Counted from the first letter of the stretch, positions 41,040 to 50,906 are shown. The stretch is 64,000 nucleotides of DNA from Tardiphaga sp. (GCF_028290495.1 NZ_JAQGJT010000138.1:1-64000), one strand, 5' to 3'. The notes: generated from the sequence alone by a model not told the origin. Program-made: numbers and translations.

Positions 41040-42551
41040 ATGGAAGAAATCGCCAATCTGTTCCAGGGCTTCGCCGTCGCCCTGCAACCGTTCAATATCG
41101 CCGTGATGATCCTGGGCATTGTGCTCGGCGTGGTGATCGGCGTGTTGCCGGGGCTCGGCGGCGCCAACGGCGTGGCCATCCTGCTGCCGCTGACCTTCAG
41201 CATGCCGCCGACCTCGGCGATCATCATGCTGTCCTGTATCTACTGGGGCGCGTTGTTCGGAGGTGCGATCACCTCGATCCTGTTCAACATACCGGGCGAA
41301 CCCTGGTCGGTGGCGACGACCTTCGACGGTTATCCGATGGCCCAGCAGGGCAAGGCCGCCGAAGCACTCACCGCTGCCTTCACCTCCTCCTTCGTCGGCG
41401 CGCTGTTCGCCGTGATCATGATCACGCTGGTGGCGCCGCTGGTGGCGAGCTTCGCGCTACAATTCGGGCCTGCGGAGAAATTCGCGGTCTACTTCCTCGC
41501 CTTCTGCAGTTTCGTCGGGCTAAGCAAGGAGCCACCGTTCAAGACCATTGCGGCGATGATGATCGGCTTCGCGCTGGCCGCCGTCGGCCTCGACTCCATC
41601 ACCGGCCAGTTGCGTCTGACCTTCGGCTCGCACGAACTGCTCAACGGCTTCGACTTCCTGATCGCCGTCATCGGCCTGTTCGGCCTCGGCGAAATCTTCC
41701 TGACGATGGAGGAAGGTCTCAGCTTCCCCGGCGGCAAGGCCAAGATCGACCTGCGCATCGTGCTCAAGACCTGGAAGTCGCTGCCGCGCTACTGGATGAC
41801 GTCGCTGCGCTCCTGCGTGATCGGCTGCTGGATGGGCATCACGCCGGCCGGCGCCACGCCCGCCTCGTTCATGAGCTACGGCATCGCCAAGCGTGTCTCG
41901 AAACAAGGCCACAATTTCGGCAAGGGCGAGATCGAGGGCGTGATCGCGCCGGAGACCGCCGCACACGCCGCCGGCACCGCGGCCTTGCTGCCGATGCTGT
42001 CGCTCGGCGTGCCGGGCTCGCCGACCGCAGCGGTGCTGCTCGGCGGGTTGCTGATCTGGGGTCTGCAGCCCGGCCCTATGCTGTTCGTCGAGCAGAAGGA
42101 GTTCGTCTGGGGCCTGATCGCCTCGATGTATCTCGGCAACCTCGTCGGCCTGATCGTGGTGCTGACCTGCGTGCCGCTGTTCGCCGCGATCCTGCGGGTG
42201 CCGTTCAGCATCATCGCGCCGCTGATCCTGGTGCTGTGCGCGATCGGCGCCTACTCGGTCCACAACTCGACCTTCGACGTGGTGATGATGCTGGTATTCG
42301 GCCTGATCGGCTACGCGCTGAAGAAGTGCAACTATCCCCTCGCGCCCCTGGTGCTGGCGATCGTGCTGGGCGACAAGGCGGAGGAAGCGTTCCGGCAATC
42401 GCTGCTGGGATCGCAGGGCTCGCTCGGCATATTCTTCTCCAACACGCTGGTCAGCTCGATCATGATCCTCGGCCTGATCGCTCTGTTCTGGTCGGTGATC
42501 CAGAACGGTATTTCGCGGCTGCGGACGACGACGCCTCAGGCCGCCGGGTAG
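41040..42551 (+). CDS. tctA: Tripartite tricarboxylate transporter large membrane subunit
   Basis: 503 residues, after GGGGGAAA. TctA signatures are GVLPGLGGANGVAILLPLTFSMPPTSAIIMLSCIYWGALFGGAITSILFNIPGEP near the N-terminus and GVPGSPTAAVLLGGLLIWGLQPGP in the middle. Many membrane helices. It forms the channel of the secondary transporter. A strong terminator follows. Confidence 0.93.
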   Translation: MEEIANLFQGFAVALQPFNIAVMILGIVLGVVIGVLPGLGGANGVAILLPLTFSMPPTSAIIMLSCIYWGALFGGAITSILFNIPGEPWSVATTFDGYPMAQQGKAAEALTAAFTSSFVGALFAVIMITLVAPLVASFALQFGPAEKFAVYFLAFCSFVGLSKEPPFKTIAAMMIGFALAAVGLDSITGQLRLTFGSHELLNGFDFLIAVIGLFGLGEIFLTMEEGLSFPGGKAKIDLRIVLKTWKSLPRYWMTSLRSCVIGCWMGITPAGATPASFMSYGIAKRVSKQGHNFGKGEIEGVIAPETAAHAAGTAALLPMLSLGVPGSPTAAVLLGGLLIWGLQPGPMLFVEQKEFVWGLIASMYLGNLVGLIVVLTCVPLFAAILRVPFSIIAPLILVLCAIGAYSVHNSTFDVVMMLVFGLIGYALKKCNYPLAPLVLAIVLGDKAEEAFRQSLLGSQGSLGIFFSNTLVSSIMILGLIALFWSVIQNGISRLRTTTPQAAG

Positions 42552-42575
42552 CACTGCTACACTCCTCCAGGTACA

Positions 42576-42607
42576 AAGCCGGCGGTTGATCCGCCGGCTT
42601 TTCTTTT
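42576..42607 (+). terminator. Intrinsic terminator after tctA
   Basis: AAGCCGGCGG-TTGAT-CCGCCGGCTT followed by TTCTTTT, 25 bases past the tctA stop. Confidence 0.9.
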
Positions 42608-42673
42608 GCGCAATGCTGCAGTACAGCGAGCGCAACATTACTGCGACAAACTGGCAAAATTTCGCTTGTCTAC

Positions 42674-42690
42674 TGGCATATCATATACCA
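42674..42690. promoter_or_regulatory. Oxalate-island operator, site E
   Basis: TGGCATATCATATACCA lies 53 bases upstream of the first MFS gene. Same 17-bp geometry as the other sites. Confidence 0.75.
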
Positions 42691-42742
42691 AACTACCCGA
42701 AGTAGCGCTGCAAAAAACAGAATGGCGCCTCGGGAGAAAACT

Positions 42743-44032
42743 ATGACGGATGCAGTTCACGGAGCGACTCCGGCGGCCGCGCGGGTAAGTGACGCGTATC
42801 GCTGGACCCAATTGGCCATCGGCGTCGGCGCGATGGTGATGATTGCCAACTACCAATATGGCTGGACGTTCTTCGTCCCCGATATTCAGAAAAAATTCGG
42901 CTGGGACCGCGCCTCGATCCAATGAGCGTTCACGCTGTTCGTGCTGTTCGAGACCTGGCTGGTGCCGATCGAAGGCTGGTTTGTCGATAAATACGGCCCG
43001 AAGCTGGTCGTGCTGGTCGGCGGAATCCTGTGCGGCATCGGCTGGGCGATCAACGCGCAGGCTGAGACGCTAAACGGCTTTTACCTCGGCATGATCGTGG
43101 CGGGCATCGGCGCCGGCGGCGTCTACGGCACCTGCGTCGGCAACGCGCTGAAGTGGTTTCCCGACAAGCGCGGCCTAGCGGCCGGCATCACCGCCGCCGG
43201 CTTCGGCGCCGGCTCCGCGCTGACCGTGGCGCCGATCCAGGCGATGATCGCAGGCTCGGGCTTCCAGACTACCTTCCTGTACTTCGGTCTCGGCCAGGGC
43301 CTGATCATCGTGATCCTCGCCTTCTTCCTGTTTTCGCCCAAGCCCGGCCAGGTGCCGGCCGTCACTGTGAACGCCAATGTGATCCAGACCCGCCGCAACT
43401 ACGCCCCGACCGAAGTGATCCGCCATCCGATCTTCTGGCTGATGTACTTCATGTTCGTGATCGTCGGTGCCGGCGGCCTGATGGTGACGGCGAATCTGAA
43501 GCCGATCGCCGCCGACTGGAAGATCGACAACGTGCCGGTCACCTTGATGGCCATGACGATGACGGCCGTGACTTTCGCCGCCACCATCGACCGCGTCCTC
43601 AACGGTCTGACCCGGCCGTTCTTCGGCTGGATCTCCGACCAGATCGGCCGTGAGAACACCATGTTCATCGCCTTCGGCATGGAAGGCGTCGGCATCTATT
43701 TGCTGTACATGTGGGGCCACGATCCGCTGTGGTTCGTGCTGCTCTCCGGCTTCGTGTTCTTTGCATGGGGCGAGATCTACTCACTGTTCCCCTCGACCTG
43801 CACCGACACGTTCGGCTCGAAGTTCGCCACCACCAATGCCGGCCTGCTCTACACCGCGAAGGGCACGGCAGCGCTGCTGGTGCCGGTCGCGAACTACATG
43901 CAGCAGTCGTCGGGGACATGGGACAACGTGTTCCTGATCGCCGCCGGCGCCAACATCCTGGCCTCGCTGCTGGCGCTGTTCGTGCTCAAGCCGTGGCGCA
44001 AATCGGTGGTCAGCAAGGCGCTGGCCGCCTAG
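42743..44032 (+). pseudogene. OxlT-like oxalate/formate MFS antiporter interrupted by one in-frame TGA
   Basis: Translation from ATG 42743, after CGGGAG, gives VSDAYRWTQLAIGVGAMVMIANYQYGWTFFVPDIQKKFGWDRASIQ and then TGA at 42923-42925. The same frame continues without another stop as AFTLFVLFETWLVPIEGWFVDKYG to a normal C-terminus at 44032. The intact neighbour has IQLAFTLFVVVETWLV at this point. One base change (TGG to TGA) from a Trp codon would explain the break. Everything else, including ribosome site, operator and terminator, looks maintained. It may be a recent nonsense mutation, a sequencing error, or a readthrough/reinitiation case (GTG at 42941). Confidence 0.85.
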
Positions 44033-44055
44033 ACTGCAACTCACGCACCTCCATG

Positions 44056-44087
44056 AACGCCCGGCCGAAAGGTCGGGCGTTTCTTTT
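44056..44087 (+). terminator. Intrinsic terminator after the first MFS gene
   Basis: AACGCCCG / CGGGCGTT around a GCCGAAAGGT loop, followed by TCTTTTT, about 24 bases past the stop. Confidence 0.88.
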
Positions 44088-44227
44088 TGCGGATACGTCG
44101 CCGAAAGGTGCGCTCCTGACAGGCAACATCCGGGAGGGATCGGGGTAAGCGCGCTGCGCCCCGGCACTACGGTCGCGCGCGCCATGCTGCGCCGCATCAT
44201 AACTAAGTCCAAGACGGGCTTGCGTAG

Positions 44228-44244
44228 TGGAATATAATATACCA
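44228..44244. promoter_or_regulatory. Oxalate-island operator, site F
   Basis: TGGAATATAATATACCA lies 83 bases upstream of the second MFS gene. The left arm has A where others have C or T. Confidence 0.7.
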
Positions 44245-44326
44245 GTCTCCGCCGGCGACGCTTGCGACAATAAGTCACAACCTTGCGGCAATACGCCGCG
44301 AAAAGAAGCGCGCAACGGGAGGTCTT

Positions 44327-45637
44327 ATGATTTCACAAACCGACGCGACTACACCCACCATTTCAGGCAACTTCCGCTGGATCCAGCTTGTCATGGGCAT
44401 CGTCTGCATGGCGATGATCGCCAACCTGCAATACGGCTGGACGCTGTTCGTCGATCCGATCGACGCCAAGTATCATTGGGGCCGTGCCGCGATCCAGCTG
44501 GCCTTCACCCTGTTCGTCGTCGTCGAAACCTGGCTGGTGCCGGTCGAGGCCTGGTTCGTTGACAAGTATGGTCCGCGCGCCGTCATCATGTTTGGCGGCG
44601 TGATGATCACCCTGGCATGGATCCTGAACTCCTATGCCGACTCGCTGGCCATGCTCTACGCTGGCGCGATCATCGGCGGCATCGGCGCCGGTTCCGTCTA
44701 CGGCACCTGTGACGGCAATGCGCTCAAGTGGTTTCCGGACCGGCGCGGTCTCGCCGCCGGCGCCACCGCCGCCGGCTTTGGCGCGGGCGCTGCGATCACC
44801 GTCGTGCCGATCGCCAACATGATCGCCGCCAGCGGCTACCAGCACGCCTTCTTCACCTTCGGCATCGGCCAGGGGGTCATCGTCTTCATCCTCGCATTCT
44901 TCATGCGCAAGCCGCTGCATGCGATGCCGGCGAAGAAGAAGCAACTCCACCTTCCGCAGACCAGGATCGACTTCACCCCGCCGCAAGTGCTGCGTACTCC
45001 GATCTTCTGGGTGATGTATCTGGTGTTCGTGATGGTCGCCGCAGGCGGTCTGATGACTGCGGCTCAGATCGCGCCGATCGCCAAGGACTTCAAGATCGAC
45101 AATGTCCCGGTCAGCCTGCTCGGCTTCCAGATGGCCGCACTCACCTTCGCGATCTCGCTCGACCGGATTTTCGACGGCTTCGGCCGACCGATCTTCGGCT
45201 GGGTGTCCGACACGATCGGTCGCGAATACACCATGTTCATCGCCTTCGGAACCGCAGCCGTGATGCTGCTGATACTGTCTGCCTACGGCAACAATCCCGT
45301 CGTCTTCGTGCTGGCGACCGCGGTTTATTTCGGCGTATTCGGCGAAATCTACAGTCTGTTCCCGGCGACATCAGGCGACACCTTCGGCGCCAAGTATGCG
45401 GCCACCAACAACGGCATGCTGTACACCGCCAAGGGCACGGCAGCGTTGCTCGTGCCGGTGGCGAGCCTCATAGCCGCACACTACGGCTGGCAGGCGGTGT
45501 TCGTGATCGCCGTCGTGTTGAATGCCACCGCGGCGTTGCTGGCGCTGTTCGTGATCAAGCCGATGCGACGCAGCTTCATTTTCGGCAACGAGGCTCAGTC
45601 GGCAGATACCGCCGCGGCAAGTGCAAAGACGGCGTAA
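44327..45637 (+). CDS. OxlT-like oxalate/formate MFS antiporter (intact paralogue)
   Basis: 436 residues, after AACGGGAGG. Twelve likely membrane helices; the first is WIQLVMGIVCMAMIANLQYGWTLFV. MFS loop motifs are VDKYGPRAVIMFGG and WVSDTIGREYTMF, with YGTCDGNALKWFPDRRGLAAGATAAGFGAGAA in helices 4-5. Oxalate:formate exchangers import oxalate dianion and export the formate made by Frc/Oxc. Closely related in sequence to the interrupted gene just upstream, indicating tandem duplication. It has its own operator and terminator. Confidence 0.9.
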   Translation: MISQTDATTPTISGNFRWIQLVMGIVCMAMIANLQYGWTLFVDPIDAKYHWGRAAIQLAFTLFVVVETWLVPVEAWFVDKYGPRAVIMFGGVMITLAWILNSYADSLAMLYAGAIIGGIGAGSVYGTCDGNALKWFPDRRGLAAGATAAGFGAGAAITVVPIANMIAASGYQHAFFTFGIGQGVIVFILAFFMRKPLHAMPAKKKQLHLPQTRIDFTPPQVLRTPIFWVMYLVFVMVAAGGLMTAAQIAPIAKDFKIDNVPVSLLGFQMAALTFAISLDRIFDGFGRPIFGWVSDTIGREYTMFIAFGTAAVMLLILSAYGNNPVVFVLATAVYFGVFGEIYSLFPATSGDTFGAKYAATNNGMLYTAKGTAALLVPVASLIAAHYGWQAVFVIAVVLNATAALLALFVIKPMRRSFIFGNEAQSADTAAASAKTA

Positions 45638-45654
45638 CGATCCGTTTTTCGGCC

Positions 45655-45684
45655 AAGGGGCGCATTGCAATGCGCCCCTTTTTC
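45655..45684 (+). terminator. Intrinsic terminator after the second MFS gene
   Basis: A perfect 26-bp palindrome, AAGGGGCGCATTG and its complement, is followed by a T-run, 17 bases past the stop. Confidence 0.9.
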
Positions 45685-45826
45685 TTGCCCTGATCTGGCA
45701 TGCCAGAGACGCCGTGAAGGCGATATTCGCACCAAGGCAGTAACCGCCGTTGCGCGATAAAGTCAGAAATACTGACACTTAATTGCCGATTTAGTGCCAA
45801 CGACGACGTTGACAGTTGGCATAACG

Positions 45827-45843
45827 TATACCAGTATTAGGAC
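45827..45843. promoter_or_regulatory. Oxalate-island operator, site G
   Basis: TGGCATAACGTATACCA lies 54 bases upstream of the CBS-pair gene. This is the last island site to the right. Confidence 0.75.
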
Positions 45844-45896
45844 AATAACAGTCCTGAACCCAGGGACTTTACACCACTGACGCCAGGGAGGCTGCC

Positions 45897-46328
45897 ATGA
45901 AAGTCGGAGACGTTCTGCGCAACAAGAGCACCCGCATCGCCACGGTCCGCATGAATGAAACGGTCGCGATCGCCGCCCAGTTACTGCGTGCCGGCAATAT
46001 CAGTGCCCTCGTCGTCAAGGATGTCTGCCGGACAGAAGGCAATACCGCGGTCGGCATGTTCTCGGAGCGCGACGTGGTGCGTGCGGTCGCCGAACATGGC
46101 GCGGCCGGCCTCGCCCTCAAAGTATCCAACCTGATCTCGGTGCAGCAGCTGATCTCCTGCCACTCCAGCGACACGCTCGAACACGTTCGCCATCTCATGA
46201 ACAAGAACCACATCCGGCACGTGCCGGTGATCGACGAGTACACCCTGATCGGCGTCGTCAGCATCCGGGACATCAGCACCGCGCTCGAGCATGACGATAT
46301 CGAGGCGAAAGAGTCCGCGGTCGCCTGA
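45897..46328 (+). CDS. CBS-pair protein in the oxalate regulon
   Basis: 143 residues, after CAGGGAGG. Two CBS domains: about 8-65 (STRIATVRMNETVAIAAQLLRAGNISALVVKD, then GMFSERDVVRAVAEHG) and about 78-135 (LISCHSSDTLEHVRHLMNKNHIRHVPVIDEYTLIGVVSIRDI). No other domain, no signal. Such stand-alone CBS pairs bind adenosyl ligands (AMP, ATP, NADH, SAM) and act as small allosteric partners. The upstream island operator ties it to oxalate use. It may sense energy or CoA status while oxalate is being burned. Partner unknown. Confidence 0.88.
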   Translation: MKVGDVLRNKSTRIATVRMNETVAIAAQLLRAGNISALVVKDVCRTEGNTAVGMFSERDVVRAVAEHGAAGLALKVSNLISVQQLISCHSSDTLEHVRHLMNKNHIRHVPVIDEYTLIGVVSIRDISTALEHDDIEAKESAVA

Positions 46329-46335
46329 TCCAAAT

Positions 46336-46462
46336 TGTCCTTCCGGGGCGCGCGAGCATGGCTCGCGCGCCCCGGAATCCCGAAATAGTAGATGAACATC
46401 TCGAGGTTCCCCGTCTGCACGTCCGCCGGCCTCGCCGACCGACGCGCATCCCGGAATGACAT
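46336..46462. repeat. Dispersed palindromic repeat, family 1 copy 2
   Basis: A long hairpin GGGGCGCGCGAGC / GCTCGCGCGCCCC opens the element, and CCCGGAATGACA closes it. It is mosaic with the copy at 32047-32172. It fills most of the 274-base gap after the CBS gene and marks the right border of the oxalate island. Confidence 0.7.
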
Positions 46463-46560
46463 CCCCCGCGCAACCGCCATTTGCGCATGGCGTGCCGGCG
46501 CGCGCCCGATGGACATTCCCCGATCGGGGCGGCATCCTCCCTCCCAAGATAAAACAATAA

Positions 46561-47598
<1,038 letters not shown>

Positions 47599-47638
47599 TC
47601 CCAGCCGAAACCAGAATGACGATGAAAGACCGAGACTG

Positions 47639-48613
47639 ATGAAAGCCTATGTCTACGGCGCCGATGGCGCAGTGATCGCCGATATCGCAAAGCCCTCCCC
47701 CACCGGTACCCAGGTTTTGATCCGCGTGCGCGCGAACGGCCTCAACCGCGCCGACCTCGGCATGACCAAAGGCCATGTCCACGGCAGCGCCGGCGGCGTC
47801 GGCACCGTGCTCGGCATGGAATGGGCGGGCGAGGTCGCAGAACTCGGACCGGACGCCCGGGGCGTTGCGGTCGGCGACCGCGTGATGGGCTCGGGCGGCG
47901 CGGCGTTTGCCGAGTACACGCTGGCCGATCACGGCCGGCTGTTTCACATCCCGTCCAACGCCAACATGAGCTTTGAGCAGGCGACCACTCTGCCCGTCGC
48001 GCTCAGCACCATGCACAATGCGCTGGTGACCAATGGCGGGTTGCAGGCCGGCCAGTCGGTGCTGATCCAGGGCGCCAGCTCAGGTGTCGGCCTGATGGCG
48101 ATGCAGATCGCCAAGCTCAAGGGCGCGAAGCTGGTGATCGGCTCGTCGACCGACCCCGCGCGCCGCGACCGGCTGCATGAATTCGGCGCCGACCTCGCGG
48201 TGGATTCAAGGGATCCCGGCTGGGTCGATCAGGTATTGAAGGCGACCAATGGCGAAGGCGTTGACCTGATCATCGACCAGATCTCCGGCCCGGTCGCCAA
48301 CCAGAACCTGAAGGCGACCAAGGTGATGGGCCGCATCGTCAATGTCGGTCGGCTCGGCGGCACGCATGGCGATTTCAATTTCGATTTGCACGCCGCTCGC
48401 CGCATCCAGTATATCGGCGTCACCTTCCGCACCCGCTCGGTGCAGGAAATCCGCGACATCTTCAGCGCGGTGCGCGCCGACATCTGGCCCGCGGTGGAAT
48501 CCGGCAAGCTCCAATTGCCGATCGACAAGATCTATCCCTTCGCCGAGATCGGCGCCGCCTTCGCCCACATGGACGCCAACCAGCACCTCGGCAAGATCGT
48601 GGTGACGCTGTAG
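47639..48613 (+). CDS. Zinc-type alcohol dehydrogenase / quinone oxidoreductase (MDR family)
   Basis: 324 residues from ATG 47639. GroES-like N-terminus, then a Rossmann domain with QSVLIQGASSGVGLMAMQIAKLKGAKLVIGSS near 142-172. It lacks the Cys cluster of structural-zinc dehydrogenases, as in QOR-type NADPH:quinone oxidoreductases. Follows the nitronate monooxygenase gene. Its last 34 bases reappear with one mismatch at 50728-50761, evidence for a local duplication. Confidence 0.88.
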   Translation: MKAYVYGADGAVIADIAKPSPTGTQVLIRVRANGLNRADLGMTKGHVHGSAGGVGTVLGMEWAGEVAELGPDARGVAVGDRVMGSGGAAFAEYTLADHGRLFHIPSNANMSFEQATTLPVALSTMHNALVTNGGLQAGQSVLIQGASSGVGLMAMQIAKLKGAKLVIGSSTDPARRDRLHEFGADLAVDSRDPGWVDQVLKATNGEGVDLIIDQISGPVANQNLKATKVMGRIVNVGRLGGTHGDFNFDLHAARRIQYIGVTFRTRSVQEIRDIFSAVRADIWPAVESGKLQLPIDKIYPFAEIGAAFAHMDANQHLGKIVVTL

Positions 48614-48631
48614 CCGGACAAGCGACCGGAC

Positions 48632-49894
48632 TCAGCCGAACAGCAACGATGCGCCGATCGCCGCCAGCAGCGCTGGCGGCATCACCAGCACGCCGATCTT
48701 CAGGAACGCTCCCGCGCTCACCGACAGGCCTTCGCGCCGCAGCGCGTTGAGCCACAGGATCGTCGCCAGCGATCCGGTCACCGACAGGTTCGGACCGAGA
48801 TCGACGCCGATCAGAATGGCCCGCGTGATCTGGTCGGGAATGTCGGCGCTCTGAACCGCGCTTCCGGCGATCAGGCCGGCGGGAAGGTTGTTCACCAGGT
48901 TCGACCCCACCGCGATCGCCACGCCGGCACCCCAGGCCGCGCCGGCAATCGAGCCCTGCGCCGAACTTCGCAGCAGCGCTGCGATACTGGCGATCAGCCC
49001 GGACTTGTCGAGCGCTTCGACCAGAACGAACAGCCCGGCCACCAGCGGCAGCACGCCCCAGGAAATATCCTTCACGGCATGCCACGGCGACCGGCGTCCG
49101 ACGATCAGGACGATCGTCGCGGTCGCCGCGCCGGCGATCGCGGTCGGCAGTCCGAGCTGCAGGTCCTTCGCCGAGGCCGCCAGCAGAACGACCGCCGTGG
49201 CGACGATCCCAAGGCCCGCCACCTTGCCGCCGAGCGAAAGCTTCGGCACCGTCATTTCACTTTCGATCGTCTGCCGCAGCGCATCGCGCTGCGTCCAGCG
49301 CAGCACCAGATAGGTGACGAGGATGGACAGGATCGACGGCAGCAAGTAGCGCGGCAGCCACTGCAGCAGCGGCGGCATGTGGGCGCCGTAGATCACCAGG
49401 TTCGCCGGGTTCGAGATCGGAAGCACGAACGAGGCCGCGTTGGCGATGAACGCGCAGATCAAAAGGTACGGCAACGGCTTCTCAGCCTTGACGGCCTTTA
49501 CAGCCGCAGCAACGGCGGGCGTCAACACCACGGCGGTCGCATCATTGGACAGAAAGATCGTCACCACGGTCCCGACCAGATAGATCAGCAGGAACAATCG
49601 CGTCGGCGATCCCTTGGCACGGTTGGCGGCGAGCGCTGCGAGCCAGTCGAACAACCCTTCGAGACGCGCGACCTCTGACAACAGCATCATGCCTATCAGG
49701 AACAGATAGACATCGGTGCCCTTGGCGATTCCCGATAGCGCATCGTGCGGCGACAGCAGTTGCAGCAGCACGATCAGCGCCGCGCCGGCGACGGCCCAGA
49801 TCGCTTCGGGCAGCGCGAACGGCCGGACAATGACCCCCGCCGTGGCAAGCCCGACGATGCCCCAAATCAGAACGTTATGATCCACCTGCAACAC
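48632..49894 (-). CDS. ArsB/SLC13-type anion or arsenite carrier
   Basis: 420 residues from GTG 49894; TTG at the next codon is possible. About ten membrane helices. Family features are GTDVYLFLIGMMLLSEVARLEGLFDWLA, VTIFLSNDATAVVLTPAV, ANAASFVLPISNPANLVIYG and GSNLVNNLPAGLIAG. It resembles ArsB arsenite efflux permeases, but no arsR, arsA or arsC is nearby. The substrate could be arsenite or another anion. Convergent with the dehydrogenase gene. Confidence 0.85.
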   Translation of the reverse strand: MLQVDHNVLIWGIVGLATAGVIVRPFALPEAIWAVAGAALIVLLQLLSPHDALSGIAKGTDVYLFLIGMMLLSEVARLEGLFDWLAALAANRAKGSPTRLFLLIYLVGTVVTIFLSNDATAVVLTPAVAAAVKAVKAEKPLPYLLICAFIANAASFVLPISNPANLVIYGAHMPPLLQWLPRYLLPSILSILVTYLVLRWTQRDALRQTIESEMTVPKLSLGGKVAGLGIVATAVVLLAASAKDLQLGLPTAIAGAATATIVLIVGRRSPWHAVKDISWGVLPLVAGLFVLVEALDKSGLIASIAALLRSSAQGSIAGAAWGAGVAIAVGSNLVNNLPAGLIAGSAVQSADIPDQITRAILIGVDLGPNLSVTGSLATILWLNALRREGLSVSAGAFLKIGVLVMPPALLAAIGASLLFG

Positions 49895-49943
49895 CGCTCT
49901 AATTCGAGAAACAACAAGGTTGAAAAACGACGCGCCTGCGCGA

Positions 49944-50440
49944 TCAGGCCGCGGTCACCGGAACGGCTGGCGCTTCGGGCTGGGACGAACTTGCAGACAG
50001 GGCCGGCTTCAGCAACTGCGCAAACGAAAGCCAGATCAGGATCGATCCAAGCGCAAAACTCCCCAGGATCATAGAGGCGGCGGGATAGCCAAGCTTCTGT
50101 GCAATCCAGCCGCCAATGGCCGGGCTGAGCGAGCCACCGATGCCCTGTACCGTCATCACCGCCCCCTGCCCGACATTGACCCTGCCGGTACCGTTCAGGA
50201 TTCGCGCCACTTTGCAGGCCGGCATCGATGCCGTCGAGGGCTTGAACGGGAAATACGCCCCACCCCGTGATGACGTAGGCCGCCACCAGCCCGCGCAGCG
50301 CGCAATGCCAGAAAGGAAATCAGCAACACCAGCCAAAGCCCCTCCTTCTCGGACATCCGCATCGCGGCAATTGACGCGAGAATCATCACCGCCTGCGCCA
50401 CAACGATGGTCATGGCCACGAAGCTCGCCGCATCGCGAGC
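49944..50440 (-). pseudogene. Decayed MFS transporter, at least two frameshifts, N-terminal half missing
   Basis: Three minus-strand frames read successive pieces of one MFS protein. VAMTIVVAQAVMILASIAAM then EKEGLWLVLLISFLALRA comes first (about 50430-50290). VITGWGVFPVQALDGIDAGLQS follows (about 50280-50205), then RVNVGQGAVMTVQGIGGSLSPAIGGWIAQ to a normal-looking C-terminus (about 50185-49944). No single frame spans it and no start region is found. Confidence 0.8.
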
Positions 50441-50556
50441 GCGACGATACCGCGCGGCCGTCCGATCGGCTTGCCACCTGTTGCGTTCACCATTTGCGAC
50501 CGTTCTTGTTCGGACCAGGCTGAGAACCAGGCAGGTGCCGTTCACCCCTCTGCGGT

Positions 50557-50767
50557 TTGCGCTTCAACCACGGCTCTGCAGTCCATTGGCGACGCGGTAC
50601 AGTGCACCGCTCCATACATCGGGCGCCGCGACAACCATTTCGACGTCGCTCCCGTCTGCGATCAACCGCACGCGGGTCACGCCAGCACCGAAGATTTTGG
50701 CACGGACCTCGAACGTGTTGCCCGGCGCCAGCACCTCGGCAAGATCGTGGTGACACTGTAGGCGCAT
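50557..50767 (-). pseudogene. Coding-like fragment plus 34-bp copy of the dehydrogenase 3' end
   Basis: Minus-strand reading gives GNTFEVRAKIFGAGVTRVRLIADGSDVEMVVAAPDVWSGALYRVANGLQ. It looks like a fragment of a real protein, but no family is identified. At 50728-50761 on the plus strand, 33 of 34 bases match the end of the dehydrogenase gene (48580-48613), including its stop codon. Together with the MFS relic this marks a rearranged stretch. The rest of 50441-51134 holds a dispersed repeat and no other gene. Confidence 0.55.
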
Positions 50768-50789
50768 GTTTTGCGCTAACGCCTGCGGC

Positions 50790-50906
50790 CGTCATTGCGA
50801 GCCAGCGAAAATCGCCGAAGGCGAATTTCGCTGAGCGAAGCAATCCGGAAAGTCTCTCGCGCGAAAGAGCTGGATTGCTTCGTCGCGAGGGCGCCTCGCA
50901 ATGACA
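50790..50906. repeat. Dispersed palindromic repeat, family 2
   Basis: Starts CGTCATTGCGAGCCAGCGAA and ends GCCTCGCAATGACAG. Internal palindromes are ATCGCCGAAGGCGAAT and CTCTCGCGCGAAAGAG, with paired AAGCAATCC/GGATTGCTT. Common intergenic mosaic element of Bradyrhizobium-type genomes. Confidence 0.75.

Noticed and set aside
42923-42925. TGA as selenocysteine codon
   Set aside because: MFS antiporters are not selenoproteins, no SECIS-like stem was evident just after it, and one-base change from TGG explains it more simply.
45696-45705. TGGCATGCCA as an eighth oxalate operator
   Set aside because: The arms are joined without the 5-base spacer common to all other sites and it lies just after a terminator, not before a gene.
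48632-49894. Arsenic-resistance operon
   Set aside because: Only an ArsB-like carrier is present; no arsR, arsA, arsC or arsH nearby, so arsenite specificity is not claimed.
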